Assembly (NCBI RefSeq): GCF_005406125.1
Contig: NZ_BIXZ01000002.1
Span: 496,001-560,000, forward strand
Length of the DNA: 64,000 nucleotides
Direction of reading: 5' to 3'
From: Haloarcula mannanilytica
GTDB taxonomy: Archaea > Halobacteriota > Halobacteria > Halobacteriales > Haloarculaceae
Shown here in pieces: positions 17,999 through 28,644 of the stretch. The position numbers and the translations under genes were made by a program. The notes under the pieces are model-generated. The model did not search any database, was not told where the DNA came from, and saw nothing but the letters and a program-made list of their open reading frames with translations. Positions within the stretch are counted from its first letter, which is position 1; every line of letters begins with the position of its first letter.

Positions 17999-20900
17999 AG
18001 CCGCGTCGAGTTTCTCTACCGGATGGGGCGGCTCGCCGTCGCTTGCCTCCCAGTCCTCTAGCTGGGTGCGACAGGACGCGCCGGGCGCGACGACGGTGTC
18101 TCCGCGGCTGTCGCCGATTTGGTCGAACAGTATCTCACCGATGGCCTTGCTCATCGAGAAGTGTTCGGCCTCGTAGCCAAACGAGCCGGCCATGCCACAG
18201 CAGCCCGAATCTAGCGGGTCGACCTCGTAGCCGGCCCGCCGGAGGACCCCGACGGCGTGGTGGTCTTTCTTCGTCGCCTTCTGGTGGCAGTGGCCGTGGT
18301 AGGTCAGCGTCTCGCCCGGCGCGTCCCAGTCGGCCCCCTCGTCAAGCCGGAAGGTGTCGAGGTACTCACAGACGCCGTAGGCGTTGGCCGCAAGCGTCTC
18401 CACGTCCTCGCCGGCGAGCAGGTCCAGATAGTCCGACTGGAACATCACGGCATCAGAGGGTTCGACCAGCACCACGTCCCAGTCCTCCTCGACTGCGGGG
18501 ACGAGCGCGTCGACGTTGTCCCGCGCGGTCGCTCGGGACTGGTCCAGAAACCCCTTCGAGTGGGCCGGTCGCCCGCTGTCGGTCCGGTTAGCTAGCTGGA
18601 CGTGGACGCCCGCGGCTTCGAGCACGCGGACGGCCGCTTTCCCGACCTCGGGGTGGCTGTAGTTCGTGTACGTGTCGGGGAACAACAGTGCTCGGCGCTC
18701 GGCCTCGTCGGCCGGGACCTGCGGGCCGCGCTCGTCGAACCAGTCCTGTAGCGTCGTCCGCCGGAAGCTCGGCAGCGTGCGGTCCGGGGCAATGCCCACC
18801 GCCTTCTCCAGCACTGTTCGAGCGCCCGGAACTTTGGTCGCGAGGTTCGACAGCGGCGCGAATGTGCTGCCGAGACCGGCCAGTGCGTCGACGTTGGCGA
18901 AGATTTTGTCTCGGAAACTGGAGCCGTGTTCCTGGTGGTGGGCATGGGTTACCTCCGCTTTGAGCTTCGCCATGTCGACCTCGCTCGGGCAGTCCTTCGC
19001 ACAGCCCTTGCAGCCGATACAGAGGTCGAGCACCTCGTGCATGAACTCCTCGTCGGTGGGATCCTCGGGGAGGTCGCCGCTCATGGCCTGCCGGAGCATG
19101 TTCGCCCGGCCGCGGGTCGCGGTAATCTCTTCCTCGGACGCGCGGTAGGTCGGACACATGACGCCACCAGTGGTTTCCTGCGGGCCGCGACAGCCGCCAC
19201 AGCCGTGACAGAGTTCGACCATCCCCTGCATCCCGTTGTCGTTGTCCCACTCCAGCGCAGTGTCGAAGCCGGCGTTGAACTCGTACTCCGGATCGAATCG
19301 GAGGTTCTCGGTCATGTCGACGGTGCGCGCCCGCTCAGGTTTCGCGCCGGACTCGACCTCGCCTGCGTCGACGCCGACGACTTGCCCGGGGTTGAGCAGC
19401 CAGTCCGGGTCGAACGTCGATTTCAGCCCCTGGAACGTCTCCCAGAGGTCCGGGCCGTAGAGCTTCTCGTTCCACTGCGTGCGGGCGCGGCCGTCGCCGT
19501 GTTCGCCAGAGACGCTGCCCCCGTATTTTACCACGAGGTCGGTCACCGCGTCGGCGATGGACTCCATCGTCTCGACGCCCTCGACCGTCTTGGTGTTGAT
19601 GAGCGGGCGGATGTGGAGCACGCCGGGGCCGGCGTGGGCGTAGAAGGAGGCAAAGGTGTCGTGTTCCTCCAGAATCGCCTGAAAGTCCGCGACGTACTCC
19701 GGGAGATTTTCCGGCGGGATGGCGGTGTCTTCGATGAACGACCCGTGTTTCTCGTCGGTCGTCCGCGAGAGCAGTATTGGGAGGCCGGACTTTCGCATCT
19801 TCCAGAACTTCTCGCGTTTCGCCTCGTCGTGGGCCTCCATGGCGTCGAAGGCTCGCACTGGCGCGTCGACGGTAGTCCGGTCGTTGGTCGGCTCGGCGAC
19901 CGAACCGACGCCTTCGGTTCGGTCCGCCAGCAGGTCGGCGACCTTCCGCCGGCCGCTCTCCTCGTCGTCGGCGTAGAACTCCACGATGAGGACCGCCCGG
20001 GTCCCGTTGGGGAGCATCCCGACTACGTCTTCGAATTCAGCGGTGTCCCGGGCCAGGTCGATGAGCACGTCGTCGAGCACTTCGACGGCCGCCGGGTCGT
20101 GTTCGAGGATGTCCGCAACGTCCTCCATCGCTTCGATGAGCCCCTCGTAGGCGAGCAGGGCCATCGACTTGGTCTCGGGAATCGGCTCCAGTGAGACTTC
20201 GGCCTCCGTGACGATGGCCAGCGTCCCTTCGCTGCCGGCCAGTAGCGAGGCGACGTTGACGGTGCCGTCCGCTGCGTCTTCCAGAACCCAGTCCAGATTG
20301 TACCCCGAGACATTACGCTTCAGGTCCGGGTAGTGGCTCTCGATTTCCTCGCCTTCCTCGGTGAGTATCCGCTCGATTTCGGCGTAGATGCGGGCTTCGA
20401 GGTCACCGTCTGGGTCCGCTCGGTCACGCAGTTCCTCGCGGGTGACCTCGCCGAAGGTGGTGACGGTGCCGTCCGCGAGGACGACCTCACATTCCTCGAT
20501 GTAGGCGTCGGTCTTCCCGTACTGCAGGGAGTGGGCACCGGTGGAGTTGTTGCCGATAGCGCCGCCGAGCACGCTCTTGTCGCCCCACGCAGGGTCCGGC
20601 GCGAACTTCAGCCCGTGGTCGGCCAGTGCCCCGTTCAGGTCGCCGAGTTTGATGCCCGGCTGCGCTCGCGCTCGTCGGTCGTCCGGCCGAGTTTCGACGA
20701 GATCGTTCATGTACCGGGAGAAATCCAGCACGACCGCCTCGTTGACGGTCTGGCCGGCGAGGCTCGTCCCGCCGCCCCGTGGCAGGACTGGAATCTCCCG
20801 CTGGGCGCAGTAGGACATGACGGCGGCCACGTCCTCGGTCGAGCGCGGATAGACGACGCCGATGGGCAGCACCTCGTAGAGACTGGCGTCGGTCGCGTAC

Positions 20901-21055
20901 AACTGCCGCGAGTACTCGTCGAACCGAACCTCGCCGTCGATCCGTGTCTGTAAATCGTCGACGAGGCCCGACCGGGCGACGCTGTCGTTCTGGTAGTCGT
21001 AGTTCGATACCTCGTCGGCCGACGGGTCTATCCGGGTGCCGGAATCGGTTGCCAT
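17990..21055 (-). CDS. FAD-linked oxidase fused to Fe-S and cysteine-rich domain (GlcD/GlpC-type dehydrogenase)
   Basis: This 1021-aa fusion has an N-terminal FAD-binding (PCMH) domain with PVLPRGGGTSLAGQ and a FAD-oxidase C-terminal domain. An Fe-S region follows with CHGCGGCRG near residue 618 and CIGCKGCAKDCP near 680. The C-terminal CCG domain has HGHCHQKATKK and DSGCCGMAGSFG near residue 950. This is the layout of D-lactate, glycolate or D-2-hydroxyglutarate dehydrogenases that pass electrons to the quinone pool. The substrate cannot be fixed from sequence. ATG 21055 is used; the longer open frame upstream does not look like this family. Confidence 0.92.
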   Translation of the reverse strand: MATDSGTRIDPSADEVSNYDYQNDSVARSGLVDDLQTRIDGEVRFDEYSRQLYATDASLYEVLPIGVVYPRSTEDVAAVMSYCAQREIPVLPRGGGTSLAGQTVNEAVVLDFSRYMNDLVETRPDDRRARAQPGIKLGDLNGALADHGLKFAPDPAWGDKSVLGGAIGNNSTGAHSLQYGKTDAYIEECEVVLADGTVTTFGEVTREELRDRADPDGDLEARIYAEIERILTEEGEEIESHYPDLKRNVSGYNLDWVLEDAADGTVNVASLLAGSEGTLAIVTEAEVSLEPIPETKSMALLAYEGLIEAMEDVADILEHDPAAVEVLDDVLIDLARDTAEFEDVVGMLPNGTRAVLIVEFYADDEESGRRKVADLLADRTEGVGSVAEPTNDRTTVDAPVRAFDAMEAHDEAKREKFWKMRKSGLPILLSRTTDEKHGSFIEDTAIPPENLPEYVADFQAILEEHDTFASFYAHAGPGVLHIRPLINTKTVEGVETMESIADAVTDLVVKYGGSVSGEHGDGRARTQWNEKLYGPDLWETFQGLKSTFDPDWLLNPGQVVGVDAGEVESGAKPERARTVDMTENLRFDPEYEFNAGFDTALEWDNDNGMQGMVELCHGCGGCRGPQETTGGVMCPTYRASEEEITATRGRANMLRQAMSGDLPEDPTDEEFMHEVLDLCIGCKGCAKDCPSEVDMAKLKAEVTHAHHQEHGSSFRDKIFANVDALAGLGSTFAPLSNLATKVPGARTVLEKAVGIAPDRTLPSFRRTTLQDWFDERGPQVPADEAERRALLFPDTYTNYSHPEVGKAAVRVLEAAGVHVQLANRTDSGRPAHSKGFLDQSRATARDNVDALVPAVEEDWDVVLVEPSDAVMFQSDYLDLLAGEDVETLAANAYGVCEYLDTFRLDEGADWDAPGETLTYHGHCHQKATKKDHHAVGVLRRAGYEVDPLDSGCCGMAGSFGYEAEHFSMSKAIGEILFDQIGDSRGDTVVAPGASCRTQLEDWEASDGEPPHPVEKLDAALA

Positions 21056-21243
21056 GGTGTGTTTTCGTGTCCAGTCGCCCGGCCACCGACGGACCGGGCA
21101 CTCGGCGGTTATCTGTGGCTGTTCTAGCTCTACGCCTGTCAAAATAGTTCCGTTACGGTATCCCATCACGCACTCTCGGTCCAGCCCAATGCCGACCGAG
21201 TACGGCGGTTCCGCATCCCCGTGATAGCACGTGTTACGCAACT

Positions 21244-21270
21244 GTTAATATCAGTACTAGCCTATATAAG
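21244..21270 (+). promoter_or_regulatory. Promoter region of the Hsp20 gene with two TATA-like elements
   Basis: A strong CTATATAA element lies at 21262-21269, only eight bases before the ATG used here (21277); a weaker TTAATATC lies at 21244-21251. If the strong box drives transcription, the start site would fall near 21292 and translation would have to begin at the in-frame ATG 21307. If the weak box does, the ATG 21277 gives a leaderless mRNA. Confidence 0.4.
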
Positions 21271-21276
21271 GTGATT

Positions 21277-21786
21277 ATGACACACAGCAACGACCCGTTC
21301 GAGACGATGCTCCGACTCTTCGCCCAGACGCGACGGACGATGATGGACGACAGGATAGCCGGTGAGCCGGGACGCCGGACGAGTGACAGTTCGAGACACC
21401 AGCTGAACGACAGCCCCGGACGCCGCGCCGACCGACCGACAGACACTGTCCGAAGCGGCCACGGCCGACACGGCATCGACACGAACCTTCACGTCGACGA
21501 GACCGACGACGAGTACGCCGTGATGGTCGACCTCCCGGGGTTCGAACGGGACGACCTCGTCGTTCGCTTCGAGGACGGCGTTCTCACTATTCAGGGTGAA
21601 ACCGCGGTCACAGAAGACACCGACGGCGGCGCTCGCCGACACAGCCGACGGGTCGCCGAACGGGTTGCCGTTCCCGACCCCGTGGTCGACGACGACATCA
21701 CCGCCACCTACCACAACGGCGTTCTCGAAATAACACTCCCGCGTGCGGACGACGCTGACGACTCGCACCGAATCGAGATCGAATAG
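21277..21786 (+). CDS. Hsp20/alpha-crystallin small heat-shock protein
   Basis: This is a 169-aa chaperone. The alpha-crystallin domain covers about residues 75-165, with YAVMVDLPGFERDDLVVRFE, GVLTIQGE and the signature strand NGVLEITLPRA. The N-terminal DPFETMLRLFAQTRR segment is the usual aromatic arm, followed by a polar Arg/Asp/Ser linker of about 40 residues that is longer than in most relatives. A start at 21307 would remove ten residues of the arm; homology to other family members favours 21277. Confidence 0.92.
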   Translation: MTHSNDPFETMLRLFAQTRRTMMDDRIAGEPGRRTSDSSRHQLNDSPGRRADRPTDTVRSGHGRHGIDTNLHVDETDDEYAVMVDLPGFERDDLVVRFEDGVLTIQGETAVTEDTDGGARRHSRRVAERVAVPDPVVDDDITATYHNGVLEITLPRADDADDSHRIEIE

Positions 21787-21902
21787 GTCTCTCGGGTGCC
21801 TATCTGCCGTTTTTAATCCGCTATTTTCCGTTTTTACCACCTCTATAGTCCTCTTTACCGGCTCAATAGTCTCATACGGGCGCTGTCCACTGTGTGCTGT
21901 GA

Positions 21903-22586
<684 letters not shown>

Positions 22587-22832
22587 CTACAGGTCGACAG
22601 CCACACGCAGTTCGCTGTCAGTTATCGTCTCGATGCTGTCGGCAGCGACCTCGATATCGTCCTCGTCGGCGTCACCGAATCCGAGCCCCTGCACCCAGGC
22701 TTCGGTGAGGTCCGGCTCCGGTTCGATGTACGCGACCTGCTCTTCCGGGTCGACCTCGGTCACGATGCCGATCTGCTCGCCCTGTGCGTCCATGAGGAAC
22801 TTCCCCTCGTCTTCTGTCGATAAAACTGCCAT
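22587..22832 (-). CDS. Small PRC-barrel-like acidic protein of unknown function
   Basis: This 81-aa acidic protein contains a DAQGEQIGIVTEVDPEEQVAYIEPEPD stretch that reads like a PRC-barrel strand pattern, followed by a WVQGLGFGDADEDDIEVAADSIETI tail common in small haloarchaeal proteins. I infer the fold and cannot name a function. ATG 22832 is used, as the upstream 30 codons lack conserved character. The stop abuts the methyltransferase stop. Confidence 0.65.
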   Translation of the reverse strand: MAVLSTEDEGKFLMDAQGEQIGIVTEVDPEEQVAYIEPEPDLTEAWVQGLGFGDADEDDIEVAADSIETITDSELRVAVDL

Positions 22833-22934
22833 TTCATCTGACAGCACAGACCGCACAAAGTAATAAACGTCGGTTACGCTGACTCGGGTTGCCTGTGTCC
22901 GCCAGTTGCCGTCGGCCGACACTCGCTCTGCCCG

Positions 22935-23498
22935 CTAGTACCGCGAGAAGTTCTCGTCAGGGTAGACTCCGTCTTCGGTGATATCGACAACATCCAGCGT
23001 CGCCAGTCGGCTGAGGCGGTCCGCCGCGTCATCCTCGTCGACGCCCAGTTCGACCGCCCGCGCCAGCACTCGGTCTCGGCTCGGCACGGATTCGATGAAA
23101 CCGTCGCTGTCCGTCTCCGTCTCCTCGGCGATGATGGCTTTCAGGATGGCTCCGTGTTCCCGCTTCGACGGCGTGGTGTTGTCGCCGGTCCAGTCCACGC
23201 TCAGCGTCCTGTCCTCGTTGACGTGGGAGACGACAAAGCCGTCCGGCAACGTCTCCGTCACCGCCGCCACCAGCGCCGCCCGGTCGAGTCGCGCCTCGAA
23301 CCGAAATCGTTTGCCGTCTGTCGACTGTCCGAGGCTCCCGATGTTCGCGCCCGCGTCGACTGTCGCTTCCGCAATGGCATCTGCGAGGCGGTCCCGCACC
23401 GACGCCGCGACCGCGTCCTGCTCCTCGCTGAGGGCTGTGAGTTCGTCGGTCAGTGCCGCGTGGCGCTCCATCTGCTCGTGTGCTGGCTCCTCCGGCAT
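22935..23498 (-). CDS. Hypothetical haloarchaeal protein with coiled N-terminus and winged-helix-like C-terminus
   Basis: This 187-aa protein starts MPEEPAHEQMERHAALTDEL, which is heptad-like. The centre resembles a small alpha/beta domain, and the C-terminal SRDRVLARAVELGVDEDDAADRLSRLATLDVV resembles a helix-turn-helix module often attached to haloarchaeal replication/minichromosome-type proteins. No function is claimed. An alternative ATG lies two codons upstream at 23504. Confidence 0.65.
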   Translation of the reverse strand: MPEEPAHEQMERHAALTDELTALSEEQDAVAASVRDRLADAIAEATVDAGANIGSLGQSTDGKRFRFEARLDRAALVAAVTETLPDGFVVSHVNEDRTLSVDWTGDNTTPSKREHGAILKAIIAEETETDSDGFIESVPSRDRVLARAVELGVDEDDAADRLSRLATLDVVDITEDGVYPDENFSRY

Positions 23499-23585
23499 AC
23501 CCATGGCACGTGTCGCCACCGAATTACCTGTTCCGGCGACTGTGTCGAATCGACTCGTCGGCACTGCACGTATCGCAAGTGTCGC

Positions 23586-24227
23586 TCAGTCGTTCGGCGT
23601 TGCCGTCCCGCGAACGAACTCCCGAATCGGCCAGATGCCGATTGTCGGTGTCGTACACTCGGTTATCTGGAGGTGGCGTGAGGCTGCAATTGTTGGCTGG
23701 AGCCGCCGGTTGAGGTGACAGTTGCCGCCGATTCTGCGCCACAGCGGCGTCAGCAGGTCCTGACTCCGGCCGACTACCCCATCTGACCGAACGTGGTCCA
23801 GAAACCGGAACTCACCGCCGGGTCGAAGCACCCGAGCGACTTCCGCCAACATCGGCTCAATGGCCGGGACTGAACAGCAGACGCCACACTCGATGACGTA
23901 ATCGAAGGTGTCGTCACTGTAGGGTAGTGTCTCCCCACGCCCACTGATCAGTGCCATCTCGACTGTACTGTCCGCGATTCGGTCCTGTGCCCGCTGCCAC
24001 ATTCCCGGGTCCGGTTCGACGCCGTGAAACGACGCCGTCGTCGCGGCCTCTGACTCGTAGTACGGAACCATCGGCCCAGTTCCGACACCAATTTCGAGGA
24101 CCTCTCCATCCAGCCCCGCCGCCAGATACTCTCGATGCTCTGGCGCCTGATACCGCTCGAAGACCGTCTGAACGGGGTCGTACAGCGCTGCGACGACCGG
24201 ATGGAATCTGATGTCATCCCCCGCCAT
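23586..24227 (-). CDS. Class I SAM-dependent methyltransferase
   Basis: This 213-aa enzyme has motif I VLEIGVGTGPMVP, motif II-like GVEPDPGMW, and [16 protein letters not shown]. This pattern is typical of METTL7/UbiE-like small-molecule methyltransferases, with cysteine-rich ECGVCCSVPAIEP in between. Lipid or quinone substrates are possible but unproven. The start at 24227 (MAGDDIRFHP) is preferred to an upstream in-frame ATG at 24278. Confidence 0.85.
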   Translation of the reverse strand: MAGDDIRFHPVVAALYDPVQTVFERYQAPEHREYLAAGLDGEVLEIGVGTGPMVPYYESEAATTASFHGVEPDPGMWQRAQDRIADSTVEMALISGRGETLPYSDDTFDYVIECGVCCSVPAIEPMLAEVARVLRPGGEFRFLDHVRSDGVVGRSQDLLTPLWRRIGGNCHLNRRLQPTIAASRHLQITECTTPTIGIWPIREFVRGTATPND

Positions 24228-24348
24228 GATCTTGTTCCGTAACTCATAGGGCTGAATAAATATGTTCGGGAACCCCACAGTTAGGTGACGCCTGGACGGA
24301 GCCAGCGAGAAGTAGGGAGTTACTACGCTTGCCGTCAGTTTGCAGGAG

Positions 24349-24463
24349 AAATACTGCCTCCCGGGTTGTGAACCAGAGGAAGACTTACTCCGTTCGTCTT
24401 CCAGGGTTCAAATCCGCTCGGAGCAGACTTTCCGCTCGGCGTGCTTGCCTCGCGGAAAAGATA
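24349..24463. repeat. tRNA-Phe trailer module: decayed tRNA 3'-end copy with hairpins
   Basis: Immediately 3' of tRNA-Phe (on its strand) lies a hairpin with arms TTTCCGC/GCGGAAA near 24429-24458. Beyond it is an inverted copy of the T-arm half (GGTTCAAATCCGC, 24404-24416 on the plus strand), then a GGAAGAC/GTCTTCC hairpin (24378-24401), then a degraded direct copy of the tRNA 3' end (GCCTCCCGG at 24356-24364, against 24468-24476 in the tRNA, spacing 112 bp). The same plan is found at tRNA-Val and tRNA-Arg. Confidence 0.6.
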
Positions 24464-24537
24464 TGCCGCCTCCCGGATTTGAACCGGGGACAGCTCGATC
24501 TTCAGTCGAGTGCTCTCCCAGTCTGAGCTAAGGCGGC
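24464..24537 (-). tRNA. tRNA-Phe (GAA)
   Basis: The minus strand folds as a complete tRNA of 74 bases. The acceptor GCCGCCT pairs with AGGCGGC, with discriminator A at 24464; the D arm is AGCTCAGACTGGGAGAGC; the anticodon stem GACTC-like arm carries the loop CTGAAGA with anticodon GAA; the T arm is CCCGG-TTCAAATC-CCGGG. No intron is seen and CCA is not encoded. Confidence 0.96.
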
Positions 24538-24626
24538 GCGCACTCCAAGCGACGACGAGGGTAGAAAAAAGGATTTCGAAAGCCGGCGGAGGTTGCGGTG
24601 ATGCTAACTGTGAGGGCTACTTCCGG

Positions 24627-24746
24627 CTACGGAAGAAACAAATCCGCGCTGTCGAACGTCTTGCCACAGTCCTCGCATTCGTATTCCGTCCCGTTAGCCG
24701 TCGAGACGGTCCCGCTGCAGGCCGGACACGTCGAGCCATCTATCAT
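24627..24746 (-). CDS. Zinc-ribbon microprotein, 39 aa
   Basis: This small gene encodes MIDGSTCPACSGTV... and ends ...DSADLFLP. Two knuckles, CPAC at residues 7-10 and CEDCG-type C-x-x-C at residues 24-27, are spaced as in zinc ribbons. ATG is at 24744-24746 and TAG at 24627-24629. Composition and the intact knuckles argue that it is real; haloarchaea encode many such microproteins. It lies alone between tRNA-Phe and tRNA-Val with no clear operon partner. Function unknown. Confidence 0.75.
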   Translation of the reverse strand: MIDGSTCPACSGTVSTANGTEYECEDCGKTFDSADLFLP

Positions 24747-24930
24747 GGCCTGCGGTAACACAACACTCAATAAATGTCTTTCGGGACCTGTCGGTAGAGC
24801 GTGATTATTTGCTAGATGAACCCGTGGCGCTCAGTCTCGACGCCGCGAGAAGCACAGCGGGTCCGGTTTCGTGTCCGAAGCGAAACGAGGGCTCAGGAGC
24901 GCGGTGCTCTCTCTGCGGATTCGAACCACG
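24747..24930. other. Intergenic stretch without a recognised gene
   Basis: No credible reading frame was found here. Near 24915-24928 there is a further partial tRNA-Val T-arm-like segment (GCGGATTCGAACCA), which suggests that an older copy of the trailer module preceded the one at 24931. Confidence 0.4.
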
Positions 24931-25059
24931 TCAGAAGTGGGTCCGGGCGGATTCGAACCGAAGGAAGACTCACTGCGTTCGTCTTCCAGAGTTCGAATCC
25001 GCTGTTCCACACAGACACCGCTGGCTCCTCACTTCGTTCGTCGCAGTCGGTGTCAGAAG
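24931..25059. repeat. tRNA-Val trailer module: tRNA 3'-end copy with hairpins
   Basis: A 29-bp segment at 24931-24959 is identical to 25053-25081, the 3' end of tRNA-Val and its flank, exactly 122 bp apart. Between them lie GGAAGAC/GTCTTCC (24963-24990), an inverted T-arm half TTCGAATCCGC (24993-25003), and a GACACCG/CGGTGTC hairpin next to the tRNA. On the tRNA strand the trailer therefore contains GCGGATTCGAA, the complement of the tRNA's own T-arm half. Confidence 0.75.
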
Positions 25060-25133
25060 TGGGTCCGGGCGGATTCGAACCACCGGCCTCGGCCTTGTAA
25101 AGGCCACGTCATAACCAACTAGACCACGGACCC
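25060..25133 (-). tRNA. tRNA-Val (TAC)
   Basis: The minus strand folds into a 74-base tRNA. The acceptor GGGTCCG pairs with CGGACCC, with discriminator A; the D arm is GGTCTAGTTGGTTATGACG-like; the anticodon stem GGCC encloses TTTACAA with anticodon TAC (UAC); the T arm contains GGTTCGAATCC. CCA is not encoded. Confidence 0.96.
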
Positions 25134-25230
25134 GTATGCCACCGTTTTCCATCGGCAGGAATAACCCTTTCTCTCTCGGTCGGCAGTGGGCACCGACAGT
25201 ATTACCCACGGTCTGCCCTTCACACGGAGT

Positions 25231-25800
25231 ATGCAGCGCCCTGCCGTGATTGTTCTCGGACTCGTTGGCCTGCTCGTCGCTGCTGCTGTGGTCCTCCAGA
25301 CCGGGCTCTGGGTTGAGGTGCTGGGGACCGGCGAGTACGAACAGGGCACAGTGACCATCCACGACAATACCACACCCGAGACGGCGACCCCGCTGTCATG
25401 TGATCGCTCGCCCGACGCGACGGAGGTGGTCGCCTGTTCTGACTCCCGGCAACTGGCGACTGTCTCGGTCAATATATCGTTTACCCGGAGTCAGCGGTAC
25501 GTCGGACTAAGCGAGACGGAATCACTTGGCCCCGACGAGGGAATGCTGTTCGTCCATGAGGAGGAGAGCCAACACACCTACGTCATGCGGAACATGTCGT
25601 TCCCACTCGATATCATCTTCATCGACGCCAACGGGACCATCACGACCATTCACCACGCGCCGACGCCTCCAGAGGGCGAGCAGTACAGCGAGGAGTATCC
25701 GGGCTATGGCAAGTACGTCCTCGAAGTGAACCGCGGGTGGACCAACCGGACCGGCGTCGAGGTCGGTGACCGGGTCGAACTCCCGCCCGAAGTCACGTAG
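25231..25800 (+). CDS. DUF192 family protein, membrane-anchored or secreted
   Basis: This 189-aa protein has an N-terminal hydrophobic segment (residues 4-22) that is either a signal or an anchor. The DUF192 domain has RYVGLSETESLGPDEGMLF, MRNMSFPLDIIFIDANGTI and a closing NRTGVEVGDRVELP. DUF192 proteins form a small beta-barrel of unknown role, usually exported. The ATG at 25231 begins right before the hydrophobic segment. The next gene starts 39 bases later on the same strand. Confidence 0.85.
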   Translation: MQRPAVIVLGLVGLLVAAAVVLQTGLWVEVLGTGEYEQGTVTIHDNTTPETATPLSCDRSPDATEVVACSDSRQLATVSVNISFTRSQRYVGLSETESLGPDEGMLFVHEEESQHTYVMRNMSFPLDIIFIDANGTITTIHHAPTPPEGEQYSEEYPGYGKYVLEVNRGWTNRTGVEVGDRVELPPEVT

Positions 25801-25839
25801 CCCGACGGCCTTTTGCGGATTCGGCTCCTGGGTCCGACA

Positions 25840-27762
<1,923 letters not shown>

Positions 27763-27900
27763 ATCGGCGAGGACTTCGTGTCCGAGCCGTTAGTTGTCGG
27801 CAGTTGCTGATGACTGAACCGGTGAGGACGCTATGTCAGCGCCGCTTTCTGGTCGGGCGGGCACAAACGATTATTACGCATTGTCTTGTAATGCTATCAC

Positions 27901-28341
27901 ATGACAACCGCGTACCTCGCTAGCATGGCACTGATGAGCGTGCTGGTGATAGCGGTAGTAGCATGGATGGTCCGCGGGCGCGCCTGGTATCAGTACAGTC
28001 CACGAGCATCGGGGAGTAACAGATCTGCAGCGGTCGAGCGCGAGAGCAAGTCCGAAGCGCTCGCTGACCAGCCGATGGTCTGGGTCGGTGCGTTCGCCGT
28101 GCTGGTCGTCGGCCTGCTGGTCGGGGTTGTCGCGTCTATCTCCGGTCCCGTGGAGACGCAGGCGATAGCCGGACTTGCGGTCGCCGTCGCCGGCGGCGCG
28201 GTCCTCTGTGGCTACCTCCTGTTTGGCGTGTATCTGTCGGCGACTCGTCGGGGCCACCCCCGCTCGCTGGCCGTCGCCGAATCCGCGACTGTCGCCGGCA
28301 TGCTCTTTCTCATCGCTGTCAGCCTCCAACTGCTGGCCTGA
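27901..28341 (+). CDS. Small membrane protein near the cytochrome oxidase operon
   Basis: This 146-aa protein has four predicted membrane segments (residues about 5-24, 61-81, 87-110, 125-145) and a polar loop of about 35 residues after the first. I recognise no motif. It is convergent with the cox operon. An assembly or accessory role in respiration would be guesswork based only on position. Confidence 0.65.
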   Translation: MTTAYLASMALMSVLVIAVVAWMVRGRAWYQYSPRASGSNRSAAVERESKSEALADQPMVWVGAFAVLVVGLLVGVVASISGPVETQAIAGLAVAVAGGAVLCGYLLFGVYLSATRRGHPRSLAVAESATVAGMLFLIAVSLQLLA

Positions 28342-28373
28342 TTTTCCCGTTGCACGCAGTTCTGTCCCGCCGG

Positions 28374-28640
28374 TCACAGTATCGAGTACGCCGCCGCACC
28401 AGTCAGCGCGAGCGCGGCGACGGTGCCGCCGAGGACGAGATACGTGACGGCCCGCGGTTCCCAGCGCAGGTGCTGGTAGTATGCGGCGACGCCGACGGCC
28501 TTGACCACCGACAGCACCATGATGAGCGCGAAGGCGACCCAGTAGGCGCTGTCGACGAGGCCGGCGAACTCGACGACGGCCTGGGCGGTTGCGAACGCGA
28601 ACAACACGACGTATATCGCGGTGTAGCCTTTCCAGTCCAT
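28374..28640 (-). CDS. coxD: Cytochrome c oxidase subunit IV-like (CyoD type)
   Basis: This 88-aa protein has three membrane helices, the size and layout of the prokaryotic cytochrome c oxidase subunit IV family (COX4_pro). It begins four bases after the stop of the subunit I-III fusion, so it closes the cox operon. Such subunits stabilise the oxidase in the membrane. Low complexity prevents certainty from sequence alone, but context supports it strongly. Confidence 0.85.
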   Translation of the reverse strand: MDWKGYTAIYVVLFAFATAQAVVEFAGLVDSAYWVAFALIMVLSVVKAVGVAAYYQHLRWEPRAVTYLVLGGTVAALALTGAAAYSIL

Positions 28641-28644
28641 TGTT

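Noticed and set aside
18926-20194. Long open frame of 422 codons antisense to the FAD/Fe-S oxidoreductase
   Set aside because: It is a high-GC shadow frame. The minus-strand gene has unmistakable FAD and Fe-S motifs over the whole span, and the plus-strand product is low-complexity Val/Arg/Glu-rich.
24809-25122. Several overlapping frames across the tRNA-Val trailer
   Set aside because: They read through tRNA-derived repeats and have no protein-like conservation signal.
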